Shown here in pieces: positions 1 to 6,958 of a DNA stretch of 10,726 nt. Under the pieces are notes generated by a model, which was given only the letters and a program-made list of their open reading frames with translations, made no database searches and had not been told where the DNA came from. Position 1 is the stretch's first letter; each line of letters begins with the position of its first letter. The DNA comes from Desulfobacteraceae bacterium. Its GTDB lineage: Bacteria > Desulfobacterota > DSM-4660 > Desulfatiglandales > Desulfatiglandaceae. The position numbers and the translations under genes are program-made. The DNA is taken from NCBI GenBank assembly GCA_030589715.1, contig JAUUVE010000043.1, forward strand, positions 1 to 10,726, read 5' to 3'.

Positions 1-290
1 GAAGGTTTTTAGTAACTTCTCAATAAGTCCGGGAGAAATAATAGGGTTTCTGGAGTGGGGTTCCGGTGTTTCTTGAAGGCGCTCTCTCAAAGTGAATTTA
101 CTTCTCACTTTCGCAGTGGCTGATATTTGGGGTTTTCTCCTAATGCCCCCTTATTGGCTTCTCCTAACTTTCGGCAAAACCCCAAATATCAGCCACGCTA
201 CGACGACTTGTTTAGAGAGCGCCGGAGAGAAACAGCTGAACCCCACGGTGCCCGAATTTATTGAGGCCTTACGGTTTTTAGGCGCGGCGG
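1..290. repeat. Long imperfect palindromic element upstream of korB
   Basis: This gene-free stretch is an interrupted inverted repeat. The inner arms, 116-136 and 176-196, are perfect 21-bp reverse complements beginning GTGGCTGATATTTGGGG, around a 39-nt loop. The outer arms, 55-90 and 211-246, align without gaps with about nine mismatches; they include GTGGGGTTC (55-63 and 238-246) and GGCGCTCTCT (79-88) against AGAGAGCGCC (213-222). A further block, CTCAATAA with a following CGGG (20-33), matches the reverse complement of 251-265. The loop carries TTCTCCTAA twice (135-143 and 159-167). It could be a MITE-like or other palindromic repeat, or a very large RNA hairpin in the korB leader. I see no transposase, no clear target-site duplication and no U-tract that would make it an ordinary terminator. 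The inner repeat is certain; its nature is not. Confidence 0.75.
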
Positions 291-318
291 GCCAAGCGGC
301 CAAACACCTGTGATGCAA

Positions 319-330
319 AGAGGTGAGGTA
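319..330 (+). promoter_or_regulatory. Ribosome binding site that fixes the korB start
   Basis: AGAGGTGA at 319-326 matches the anti-Shine-Dalgarno pairing sequence well and lies four bases before ATG 331. It supports this ATG over the in-frame GTG 310 and ATG 313, which would place the site inside the coding region. Confidence 0.8.
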
Positions 331-1185
331 ATGAACCAGCACAAGAAGCAACAAAGTCATCCCCTGGATGGTCTTCTCAGGACAGATCGCATTCCCCATA
401 TCTGGTGCCCGGGCTGCGGCATTGGCACGGCGTTTTCTTCCTGCCTTATAGCCATGAAAGAGAGCGGAATAGATCTAAAAAAAACGGTCATGGTATCAGG
501 GATAGGATGCTCAGGCCGTGGAGCCGGGTATGCCAACCTGGACTCCTACCACACGACCCATGGGAGGGCAATCCCATTTGCAACTGGTATGAAACTGGCC
601 AATCCAGAGCTCAACGTTGTGGTGTTTAGTGGTGACGGAGACCTTTTTGCCATTGGGGGAAACCATTTTATCCATGCAGCCCGCAGGAATGTGGACCTTA
701 CCATTGTCTGTGTCAATAATTTTAACTACGGCATGACAGGTGGCCAGGTGGCGGCGACCACTCCACTTGGGGCAAAGACTACCACCACACCTGTTGGTAA
801 TCCTGAGCCCGCCTTTAACCTTCCCCTGCTGGCCTACGCCTCAGGGGCTACCTATGTGGCCAGATGGACCATTCTGCATACCCGTGACCTCACGGACTGC
901 ATTGAGGAGGCATTCCTGAGGCGTGGTTTTTCATTTATCGAAGTGCTGGCCCCCTGCCCCGTAAATTATGGACGGCGTAATAAGGAAAAACCGCTTGATA
1001 CCCTGAGGATTTATCAAGAACAGACCATTATCAAGAACGATGCACATCCTTCAGAACTGGATATAGACTTTAACAGGGGGGTCATCCTGGGAAAGTTTGT
1101 TGACGTGGAACGTCCCACCTGTTCGGAGAGGTATGACGATACGTGCCGGCCTAAGGAGCTACTCGAGGAGGAAAAGGCCGCATAG
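331..1185 (+). CDS. korB: 2-oxoacid:ferredoxin oxidoreductase, beta (TPP-binding) subunit
   Basis: This is the catalytic thiamine-pyrophosphate subunit of a 2-oxoacid (probably 2-oxoglutarate-type) ferredoxin oxidoreductase, a soluble enzyme that converts a 2-oxoacid and CoA to acyl-CoA, CO2 and reduced ferredoxin. The 284-residue product has the usual KorB length. IWCPGCGIGT near residues 24-33 gives the first two cluster cysteines (C26, C29); C60 in GIGCSGR and C209 in LAPCPV are the likely remaining ligands. The TPP/Mg motif runs from GDGD (101-104) to NNFNYGMTGGQ. The conserved THGRAIPFATG segment is present. The start is ATG 331, chosen for its strong ribosome binding site. korC follows after 144 bp, but the alpha subunit korA is not in the window and the sequence just upstream is a palindromic repeat. 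Substrate range (2-oxoglutarate, branched-chain or aromatic 2-oxoacids) cannot be settled from sequence. Confidence 0.95.
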   Translation: MNQHKKQQSHPLDGLLRTDRIPHIWCPGCGIGTAFSSCLIAMKESGIDLKKTVMVSGIGCSGRGAGYANLDSYHTTHGRAIPFATGMKLANPELNVVVFSGDGDLFAIGGNHFIHAARRNVDLTIVCVNNFNYGMTGGQVAATTPLGAKTTTTPVGNPEPAFNLPLLAYASGATYVARWTILHTRDLTDCIEEAFLRRGFSFIEVLAPCPVNYGRRNKEKPLDTLRIYQEQTIIKNDAHPSELDIDFNRGVILGKFVDVERPTCSERYDDTCRPKELLEEEKAA

Positions 1186-1260
1186 AGGGCTATGGTGATA
1201 AGAGCAAAGATCTTGGGGTTATCATTGCTTGCATCGGATAAGAAAGTAGTACCCTGCGAC

Positions 1261-1286
1261 TGAAACCCGAAACCTGAAACCCGAAA
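1261..1286. repeat. Heptamer tandem repeat (YGAAACC, about 3.7 copies)
   Basis: In the 144-bp korB-korC gap, TGAAACC (1261-1267), CGAAACC (1268-1274), TGAAACC (1275-1281) and the partial CGAAA (1282-1286) form a 7-bp tandem array with a 14-bp higher-order period. It lies upstream of the korC start and is probably untranslated. I see no terminator or promoter in this gap. Confidence 0.8.
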
Positions 1287-1329
1287 GTTGTACCCTAAAC
1301 CTGTGAACGCCTACGAAGAGCCCAAGACC

Positions 1330-1926
1330 ATGACCAGGGTAAAAGAGCAGCCACCACGGCAGGAGATCACGATCACCGGATTCGGTGGCCAAGGCATTGT
1401 GCTTGCGGGCCGCATCCTGGGGAAGGCCGCGGTCCTGGGGGATCACAAGCAGAGCACCCTTGTCCAGTCTTATGGGCCTGAGGCCCGCGGGGGTGCCTGC
1501 AGTGCACAGGTGATCATTTCCGAGGGGCCTATCCATTACCCCTATGTAAGGCACCCCGATATTCTGGTCTCAATGTCGCAGACCGGTTTTGATAAGTTCA
1601 TCGACCAGTTGAAAGAGGGAGGAACTCTCCTTATTGATCAGGATCTGGTCCAACCCCAGTCCATTGAGGGAGATTTTTTCTCTATTCCCTCCACACGGAT
1701 TGCAGAAGAACTGGGAAGGAAGATGATGGCCAATATCATTATGCTCGGTTTTTTCACTGCAATCACAGGGGCGGTTTCTGTAAAGGCTGCCCGTGATTCC
1801 GTGGTGTCGTCGGTTCCAAAGGGCACTGAGGAAATGAACAGCAAGGCCTTCAACAAAGGCTATGACTATGCTGTGGCCTTGCTCAAGGGGCGGGAAAAGA
1901 AGGCCAAGGGAAGGGCAGGTGCCTGA
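1330..1926 (+). CDS. korC: 2-oxoacid:ferredoxin oxidoreductase, gamma subunit
   Basis: The 198-residue product is the gamma subunit that completes the Kor catalytic core with the alpha and beta subunits. The family marks are the N-terminal ITGFGGQGIVLAGRILG (GFGGQGIV at residues 17-24), the QSYGPEARGG motif (about 46-55), the HPDILVSMSQ strand, and GGTLLID. The length fits free-standing KorC/VorC-type subunits. I chose ATG 1330, about nine bases after GAAGAG (1315-1320); an in-frame TTG 1288 and GTG 1303 lie in repeat-like sequence and would add residues unlike the family. The stop is separated by only 2 bp from the next start, so the two are probably co-translated. No KorD-type ferredoxin subunit is present; ferredoxin domains in the next protein may take its place, which is inference. 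Confidence 0.93.
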   Translation: MTRVKEQPPRQEITITGFGGQGIVLAGRILGKAAVLGDHKQSTLVQSYGPEARGGACSAQVIISEGPIHYPYVRHPDILVSMSQTGFDKFIDQLKEGGTLLIDQDLVQPQSIEGDFFSIPSTRIAEELGRKMMANIIMLGFFTAITGAVSVKAARDSVVSSVPKGTEEMNSKAFNKGYDYAVALLKGREKKAKGRAGA

Positions 1927-1928
1927 AT

Positions 1929-4900
1929 ATGAAGCGCCCAAAGGATCGCCTTCATAGGGTCATTGTGATCGGGGCAACCCCTGCGGGTATTGCCGCCACC
2001 AACAAACTGGGTGAACTGAGCATTCCGGTGACACTCATAGATGGTGATCCTGACCTGAACCAAAAACTTTCTCAGGAAGAATGGAGACTGCCATCAGGTT
2101 TATCCCTAAATTTTGCCCATCGGTCCGGGCTGCTCAGGATACTGAGAAATCCGAGTATCCGTTGTCTCTTACCCGCAGAGGTAACCTCTCTCAAACATAA
2201 TCCCCACGGGTTCCGGGCTCGAGTAAGGCGACTGCAGACATTTATAGACCCGGATCGCTGCACCCTATGCGGCAGATGCGTCGAGATTTGCCCGGTCTCC
2301 ACCCCCGACGGTGTAAGACCCATAGAATATAATGGCAGGAATAGCCTGCCAGGTGGGCCAGTCATCAATAAGAGGCGGCAGCCCCTTTGCCAGGCCAAGT
2401 GCCCCCTGGGGGTTAATGCCCAGGCCTACATCGCCCTGGCAAGCGCTGGGAAATTCCAGGAGGCCCTTGAGGTAGTAAGGCGAGATAACATCCTGCCGGG
2501 GATCTGCGGAAGGGTATGCACTCATCCCTGTGAGGAGGTGTGTCGACGGAGTGAGCTGGACGAGGCCGTTGCAATAAGGGATATCAAGAGGTACCTGGCC
2601 GATTATGAGATCTCCAATCCCCACAAAATGGAACCTTCTGAAATTCCGGCAAGAGAAGAGAGGATCGCAATTATTGGTTCCGGACCTGCTGGGCTGGCTG
2701 CCGCGGCTGACATGGCCCGTCTTGGTTATGAGGTGACGGTCTTTGAGAAGGAACCCATGCCCGGTGGATTACTCCGCTATGGAATTGGCCCGCATCGGCT
2801 TCCAAGGGATATCCTCGACCATGAACTGGAGTATATCCGAAGATCGGGAGTTCAATTCATGACCTCCCATCCAATTGAAATACCCGAAGGAATCCACAAA
2901 CTCAAACAGGATTTTGATGCCATCATACTGACGATCGGGTCCTGGGTCGACAGGAACCTGGGAGTGCCAGGAGAGGGCCTGGAGGGGGTTGATGGATGCC
3001 TATCTGTACTAAGACAGGTCTACCGGGGCGATCTTGAAGGCCCGAACTCTGAGATGAGGCAAGGGGTGGAGGCCCAAAGTGTGGCCGTGATCGGCGATGG
3101 GAACGCCGCGTTTGACCTGGCACGTGCCCTGAACCGGTTAGGCGACCGTGTCACCATACTATCCTGGTTCGCGGAGGACCTTGTTCCGGCCGAACAGGAA
3201 GAGCTTAGGGGGGCCTTGGAGGAAGGTATCTTGCTTAGGGATCGGACCCAGGTAGTGGAATTTTCGGGTGAAAACGGGAGACTGGACGTCCTTCACTGTA
3301 AACCCACAAGACCTGGCGAACCTGATGACCAGGGGATCCCATGGCCGGTCATTGTCCCAGGGAGTGAGACATTTGATCTGAAATTTGACCGGGCCATCGT
3401 GGCCATAGGCCAGATGGGGCCATTTCATGCGGAAGATCCGGAAGCCCTCTCTGTCACCCAGGCAGGCCGTGTGGAAGTGGACGAGACATTTACCACAAGC
3501 ATCCAGGGGGTTTTTGCTGCAGGAGATGCAGTCACCGGTCCCACCTCTGTGGTAGAGGCAATGGCCACTGGTCGTACCGTTGCCCGTTCCGTGCACAGGC
3601 ACCTGAGTGGTGAAGAGGTGGATACAAGAATGGCATCAAGACCGGAGGGAAAGGATTTTATAGAGATTCCGCCGGATATTCCCTCGCTTGCCCGACCCAC
3701 CATGCCTGAAAGGCAGCCTGCGGCCAGACGAGACAATTTTTCAGAAGTAGCATTGGGCCTGAGTGAAGCCCAGGTCCTTGCCGAGACGGAACGTTGCCTC
3801 CAATGCGGGGTCTGTTCTGAATGCCTCATTTGTACTGAGGTCTGCACCGAAGTGGGGGCCATAGATCACCAAGAGCAACTGAAAGAGATCGTAGAGCACG
3901 CAGGAGTAGTGATTATTGCTGATCCGGACTTGGCACCTCCGGTGAAAGGGGAGGATGTGGTCAGGGCATACGGACCAAAGGCCGCCAAGTCGGATGTCCA
4001 TGCAATGATCACACGTGGTTTTGCAGCGGCTGCCAAGGCCATGATGTTGCTGGAGGGCACCTCACAGCGGCCCAGGGGGCGAGGGGTCTCCTTCCTGCCA
4101 CCCGACCGAGAGCTCTCCCCTGAGATACGCACAGGGGTATTTGTATGCCGGTGTAACGACGCCCTGGGGTGGCTTGATGAGATGGACCAACATGTGGATC
4201 GCCTAACAAAGAAACCAGCCATAGTACACGCCGAGGTTATGCCATCCGCATGTGTACCAGAGGGCTCTTCAGGCATCTTGAGGGCCATTCGTGAGAAGGG
4301 CATTACCCGCGTAGTCCTTGCCTCCTGTGTGTGCTGTCCCCTTGATTTTGTGTGCAGCGCATGTACGGATCAGCGTAGCCGTTTAAAGGATGCAATATTC
4401 AAAGATACAGGAGTGAGCCGTTCCATGGTGGAGACGTGCAACTTGAGGGGCGAGGTGCTCCCATTTCTCAAAAATGATGCATCCGTAGCCCTGGACCGTT
4501 TTGCCGGCCTCATTGAGAGGTCCATCTACCGGGCCAAGAGGCTAAGACCCCTTCCTGCACCTGCAAGGAACTACAACTTCACCACGGCCGTGATCGGCGA
4601 GTCTGAAGCGGCCGTAAACAGTGCAAAGACCCTTGCTGATGCCGGGCTTGAGGTATTTATGTTTGGAACCCCTGACAGACCGCTCTCCGTCACATTGACC
4701 CATCCCAATATCCATTACTTTGAAGGCTCTGAGGTCAGGGGGTTGAGCGGAACCTTGGGTGACTTTCAGCTCTTTATGGAATCAGGGGGATTTTCTCAGG
4801 TCCTACAGGTTGGGGCAGTCATCCTTGGAGAGAAGTCCAGGCATCTTATCCCGTATATCCCCCAAGATGGCCTCCCCAGCCGCAAGGTGGCCTCTTCCAT

Positions 4901-5333
4901 GCAAAGACACGGCGTTTCGGGTATACCCTTTCTCTATCCAGGGGCAACTTCCATTGCAGGGCTTTTCCTGGCCAATCCGCCCGGCATTCATGTCTCGGAG
5001 AGGAAGAAGGGGGCGGCGGCCGCTGTCATGGCAGCATCAATCATGCCTCGAGGCCCCAGACAGAGCAAGGGATATACAGTGGTGGTGGATGAAACCCGAT
5101 GCAGAGGCTGCGGTCGATGTATGGAGGCCTGTCCCTACCAGGCCGTTACCTTCCTTCAGAATTCTCTGGGTGGCTGGTATGCCACGGTTGATGAGGCATT
5201 GTGCAAGGGCTGCGGTAACTGTATTTCTGTCTGCCCGTCAAACGCCGCAGACAGCCCCTATCGGGACCAGGAATATCTTGAGAAGCTGCTGGAAGATTGG
5301 TGGGTATGGGAAGGGGGCTCAAAGGTCTCATGA
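1929..5333 (+). CDS. Large multidomain FAD/NAD(P)/Fe-S oxidoreductase (HdrA-like plus GltD/NfnB-like)
   Basis: This 1134-residue protein joins several electron-transfer modules. Residues 11-100 form a degenerate HdrA-like FAD-binding segment (VIVIGATPAG), followed by a [4Fe-4S] motif with C111, C114, C117 and C121. Residues 154-225 resemble the helical Fe-S domain of the glutamate synthase small subunit and NfnB (C154, C158, C193, C197, C201, C205). Residues 245-555 are the paired nucleotide-binding domains: FAD motif GSGPAGLAA near 250, second dinucleotide motif GDGNAAFDLA near 389, and the closing GVFAAGDAVTGP near 527. A cysteine-rich CLQCGVCSECLICTEVC lies at 623-639. Residues 735-910 repeat an HdrA-like N-terminal half, with VFVCRC, VVLASC and CNLRGE motifs and a degraded GxGxxG. 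The C-terminus (1058-1102) holds a two-cluster ferredoxin. It probably exchanges electrons between NAD(P)H, flavin and ferredoxin alongside Kor and Hdr. The exact role is unproven. The start is 2 bp after korC; the stop overlaps the next ATG. Confidence 0.88.
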   Translation: MKRPKDRLHRVIVIGATPAGIAATNKLGELSIPVTLIDGDPDLNQKLSQEEWRLPSGLSLNFAHRSGLLRILRNPSIRCLLPAEVTSLKHNPHGFRARVRRLQTFIDPDRCTLCGRCVEICPVSTPDGVRPIEYNGRNSLPGGPVINKRRQPLCQAKCPLGVNAQAYIALASAGKFQEALEVVRRDNILPGICGRVCTHPCEEVCRRSELDEAVAIRDIKRYLADYEISNPHKMEPSEIPAREERIAIIGSGPAGLAAAADMARLGYEVTVFEKEPMPGGLLRYGIGPHRLPRDILDHELEYIRRSGVQFMTSHPIEIPEGIHKLKQDFDAIILTIGSWVDRNLGVPGEGLEGVDGCLSVLRQVYRGDLEGPNSEMRQGVEAQSVAVIGDGNAAFDLARALNRLGDRVTILSWFAEDLVPAEQEELRGALEEGILLRDRTQVVEFSGENGRLDVLHCKPTRPGEPDDQGIPWPVIVPGSETFDLKFDRAIVAIGQMGPFHAEDPEALSVTQAGRVEVDETFTTSIQGVFAAGDAVTGPTSVVEAMATGRTVARSVHRHLSGEEVDTRMASRPEGKDFIEIPPDIPSLARPTMPERQPAARRDNFSEVALGLSEAQVLAETERCLQCGVCSECLICTEVCTEVGAIDHQEQLKEIVEHAGVVIIADPDLAPPVKGEDVVRAYGPKAAKSDVHAMITRGFAAAAKAMMLLEGTSQRPRGRGVSFLPPDRELSPEIRTGVFVCRCNDALGWLDEMDQHVDRLTKKPAIVHAEVMPSACVPEGSSGILRAIREKGITRVVLASCVCCPLDFVCSACTDQRSRLKDAIFKDTGVSRSMVETCNLRGEVLPFLKNDASVALDRFAGLIERSIYRAKRLRPLPAPARNYNFTTAVIGESEAAVNSAKTLADAGLEVFMFGTPDRPLSVTLTHPNIHYFEGSEVRGLSGTLGDFQLFMESGGFSQVLQVGAVILGEKSRHLIPYIPQDGLPSRKVASSMQRHGVSGIPFLYPGATSIAGLFLANPPGIHVSERKKGAAAAVMAASIMPRGPRQSKGYTVVVDETRCRGCGRCMEACPYQAVTFLQNSLGGWYATVDEALCKGCGNCISVCPSNAADSPYRDQEYLEKLLEDWWVWEGGSKVS

Positions 5334-6934
5334 AAAAGGGGCATGGAGATATGGCGGATTTTTCTATTATCCTCTTTTTATGCAACTGGGGGCCTCACGC
5401 GGCCTTTCAGGCCCTTCAGGATAGCGCAACCCAAATTCCCCCAGAGATCAAGATGGTACGAATCCCATGCTCGGGGAGGATAAGTAAGGCCCTCCTCTTC
5501 AAACCCTTTGAAATGGGGGCAGATGGGGTTGCCATGGTAGGGTGCGAAACGGGCACCTGTCGCTATGCCACTGGGTCCTCGACGGCCCAAAAAAATGTAG
5601 AACATACTCGCGCCATTCTCCACCTGCTGGGCCTGGGGGAAGATCGCCTTCGCTTGAAGACTTTCATGCCTGAAGATTCGGAGCCACTGCTTCAGTTCCT
5701 GAGGGGTTTTTGCGATGAAATAAAGGCCATCGGCAAGAGCCCGGTGGTCCCGAGTCCAGAGGCGGAGCCGCCGTCCCAAGCCCTGGAGTTGACCAAGGAG
5801 GTTGTGGCCGCCCACGACATCTATGCCTGTCAGGATTGTGGAAAATGCTCCTCTGCCTGTTCTTTGACCCTGGTAGGCAAACCCTTCTCTCCAAGGGCAA
5901 TTGCCAGCAACATCATATCAGGCAACATTGATTCTGCCGACGTAGAGAAGGATATCTGGTCCTGCCTTGCCTGTGGGCTCTGTTATGACCGGTGCCCTTC
6001 GGCCGTAAATTTCCCGGAGTTTATAAAGGACATGCGTTACATCCTCAAGAAGGATGGTTCAAGGGGTTATCTGGCACATGGCGGCTTTTTCCAGTCCCTG
6101 ATGAGGACGATGACACCCAAGGATCTAAAAGTGAACCACTGGGACTGGCTCCCGGATGATATCCAGGTGGACCCGCAAAGCAAGACCCTCTTTTTTGGTG
6201 GCTGCGCACCCTATTTTGATATCTTCTTCAAGGGCTTCTTGGGGGTCCAGACCAGCGACATCCTGGTGGACAGCCTAAAGCTCCTCAACTTTTTCGACAT
6301 CTTTCCTTTATTACTCGAAGATGAACGATGCTGCGGGCATGACCTTTTGTGGAGTGGGGACAAGGAGAACTTCTTGAAGCTGGCAAGGCTAAATGTGGAT
6401 GCCATCCACAGATTGGGGGTTGAAGAACTGATCACGGCCTGCCCCGAATGCTACCGGGCATACACCCATGACTATCCGCAACAGGGTGTGAAGGTGAATT
6501 TCAAGGTGACGCACATTTTTGATCTTTTGGAAGGGGAGATAAGTAAGGGCGCCGTTGGGTTCAAACCATTTGACCGCAGGCTGACCTTTCAGGATCCATG
6601 CAGGCTAAGCCGTCTTGAGAATCGTCCCGAGCTCCCGAGAAGGTTGATAAGCAGGTTGAAGCCCATTGAGTTCAACGAAATGCAGGATCGGGGGGGAGGT
6701 GCCATCTGTTGCGGCAATAGTGCCTGGACCGGGTGTGATTCATACAGCAAGGCGCTCCAGGTAAAACGGATCAGGCAGGCCCACAGTACCGGGAGCGACC
6801 TACTGGTGACGGCCTGCCCTAAATGCCAGATCCATTTGCAGTGTGCCATGGAGGACCCTTTCTTGGGCGAGGAACTCAATATGGATATGATGGATCTTAC
6901 AAGTGTCTTGGCCAAGACCATTAATTGGGAGTAA
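5330..6934 (+). CDS. Fused MvhD-HdrC-HdrB-like iron-sulfur protein
   Basis: A 534-residue fusion of three units that are separate proteins in methanogens. Residues about 14-130 are an MvhD-type [2Fe-2S] domain (FLCNWG with C18, IPCSGR with C47, GCETGTC with C72 and C77), which lacks the second cysteine of the usual CNWC motif. Residues 165-225 are the HdrC part, with two complete [4Fe-4S] motifs (C167, C170, C173, C177 and C212, C215, C218, C222). Residues 290-500 are HdrB-like, with two CCG modules: C292, CC334-335, C371, C374; and C424, CC460-461, C496, C499. In HdrB such modules bind two noncubane [4Fe-4S] clusters that reduce a disulfide; both sets look intact. Start ATG 5330 overlaps the previous stop as ATGA, with AAAGG at 5321-5325; ATG 5351 is an alternative. 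The bacterial substrate is unknown; a CoM-S-S-CoB role is unlikely outside methanogens. Confidence 0.9.
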   Translation: MKKGHGDMADFSIILFLCNWGPHAAFQALQDSATQIPPEIKMVRIPCSGRISKALLFKPFEMGADGVAMVGCETGTCRYATGSSTAQKNVEHTRAILHLLGLGEDRLRLKTFMPEDSEPLLQFLRGFCDEIKAIGKSPVVPSPEAEPPSQALELTKEVVAAHDIYACQDCGKCSSACSLTLVGKPFSPRAIASNIISGNIDSADVEKDIWSCLACGLCYDRCPSAVNFPEFIKDMRYILKKDGSRGYLAHGGFFQSLMRTMTPKDLKVNHWDWLPDDIQVDPQSKTLFFGGCAPYFDIFFKGFLGVQTSDILVDSLKLLNFFDIFPLLLEDERCCGHDLLWSGDKENFLKLARLNVDAIHRLGVEELITACPECYRAYTHDYPQQGVKVNFKVTHIFDLLEGEISKGAVGFKPFDRRLTFQDPCRLSRLENRPELPRRLISRLKPIEFNEMQDRGGGAICCGNSAWTGCDSYSKALQVKRIRQAHSTGSDLLVTACPKCQIHLQCAMEDPFLGEELNMDMMDLTSVLAKTINWE

Positions 6935-6950
6935 GAAAGATTGTGGACTG

Positions 6951-6955
6951 AGGAG
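6951..6955 (+). promoter_or_regulatory. Ribosome binding site that favours ATG 6959 for hdrA
   Basis: AGGAG lies three bases before ATG 6959. The spacing is short, but the in-frame TTG at 6941 has only a weak AAGAAAGA upstream, so 6959 is the better start. Confidence 0.6.
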
Positions 6956-6958
6956 AAA

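Noticed and set aside
92..313. Open frame of 73 codons before korB
   Set aside because: It lies wholly across the palindromic element, has no ribosome binding site, and its residues follow from the inverted repeat; no family recognised.
5297..5329. Upstream TTG start for the MvhD-HdrC-HdrB gene
   Set aside because: It would overlap the previous gene by 37 bp and adds residues unlike the family; ATG 5330 gives the common ATGA overlap.
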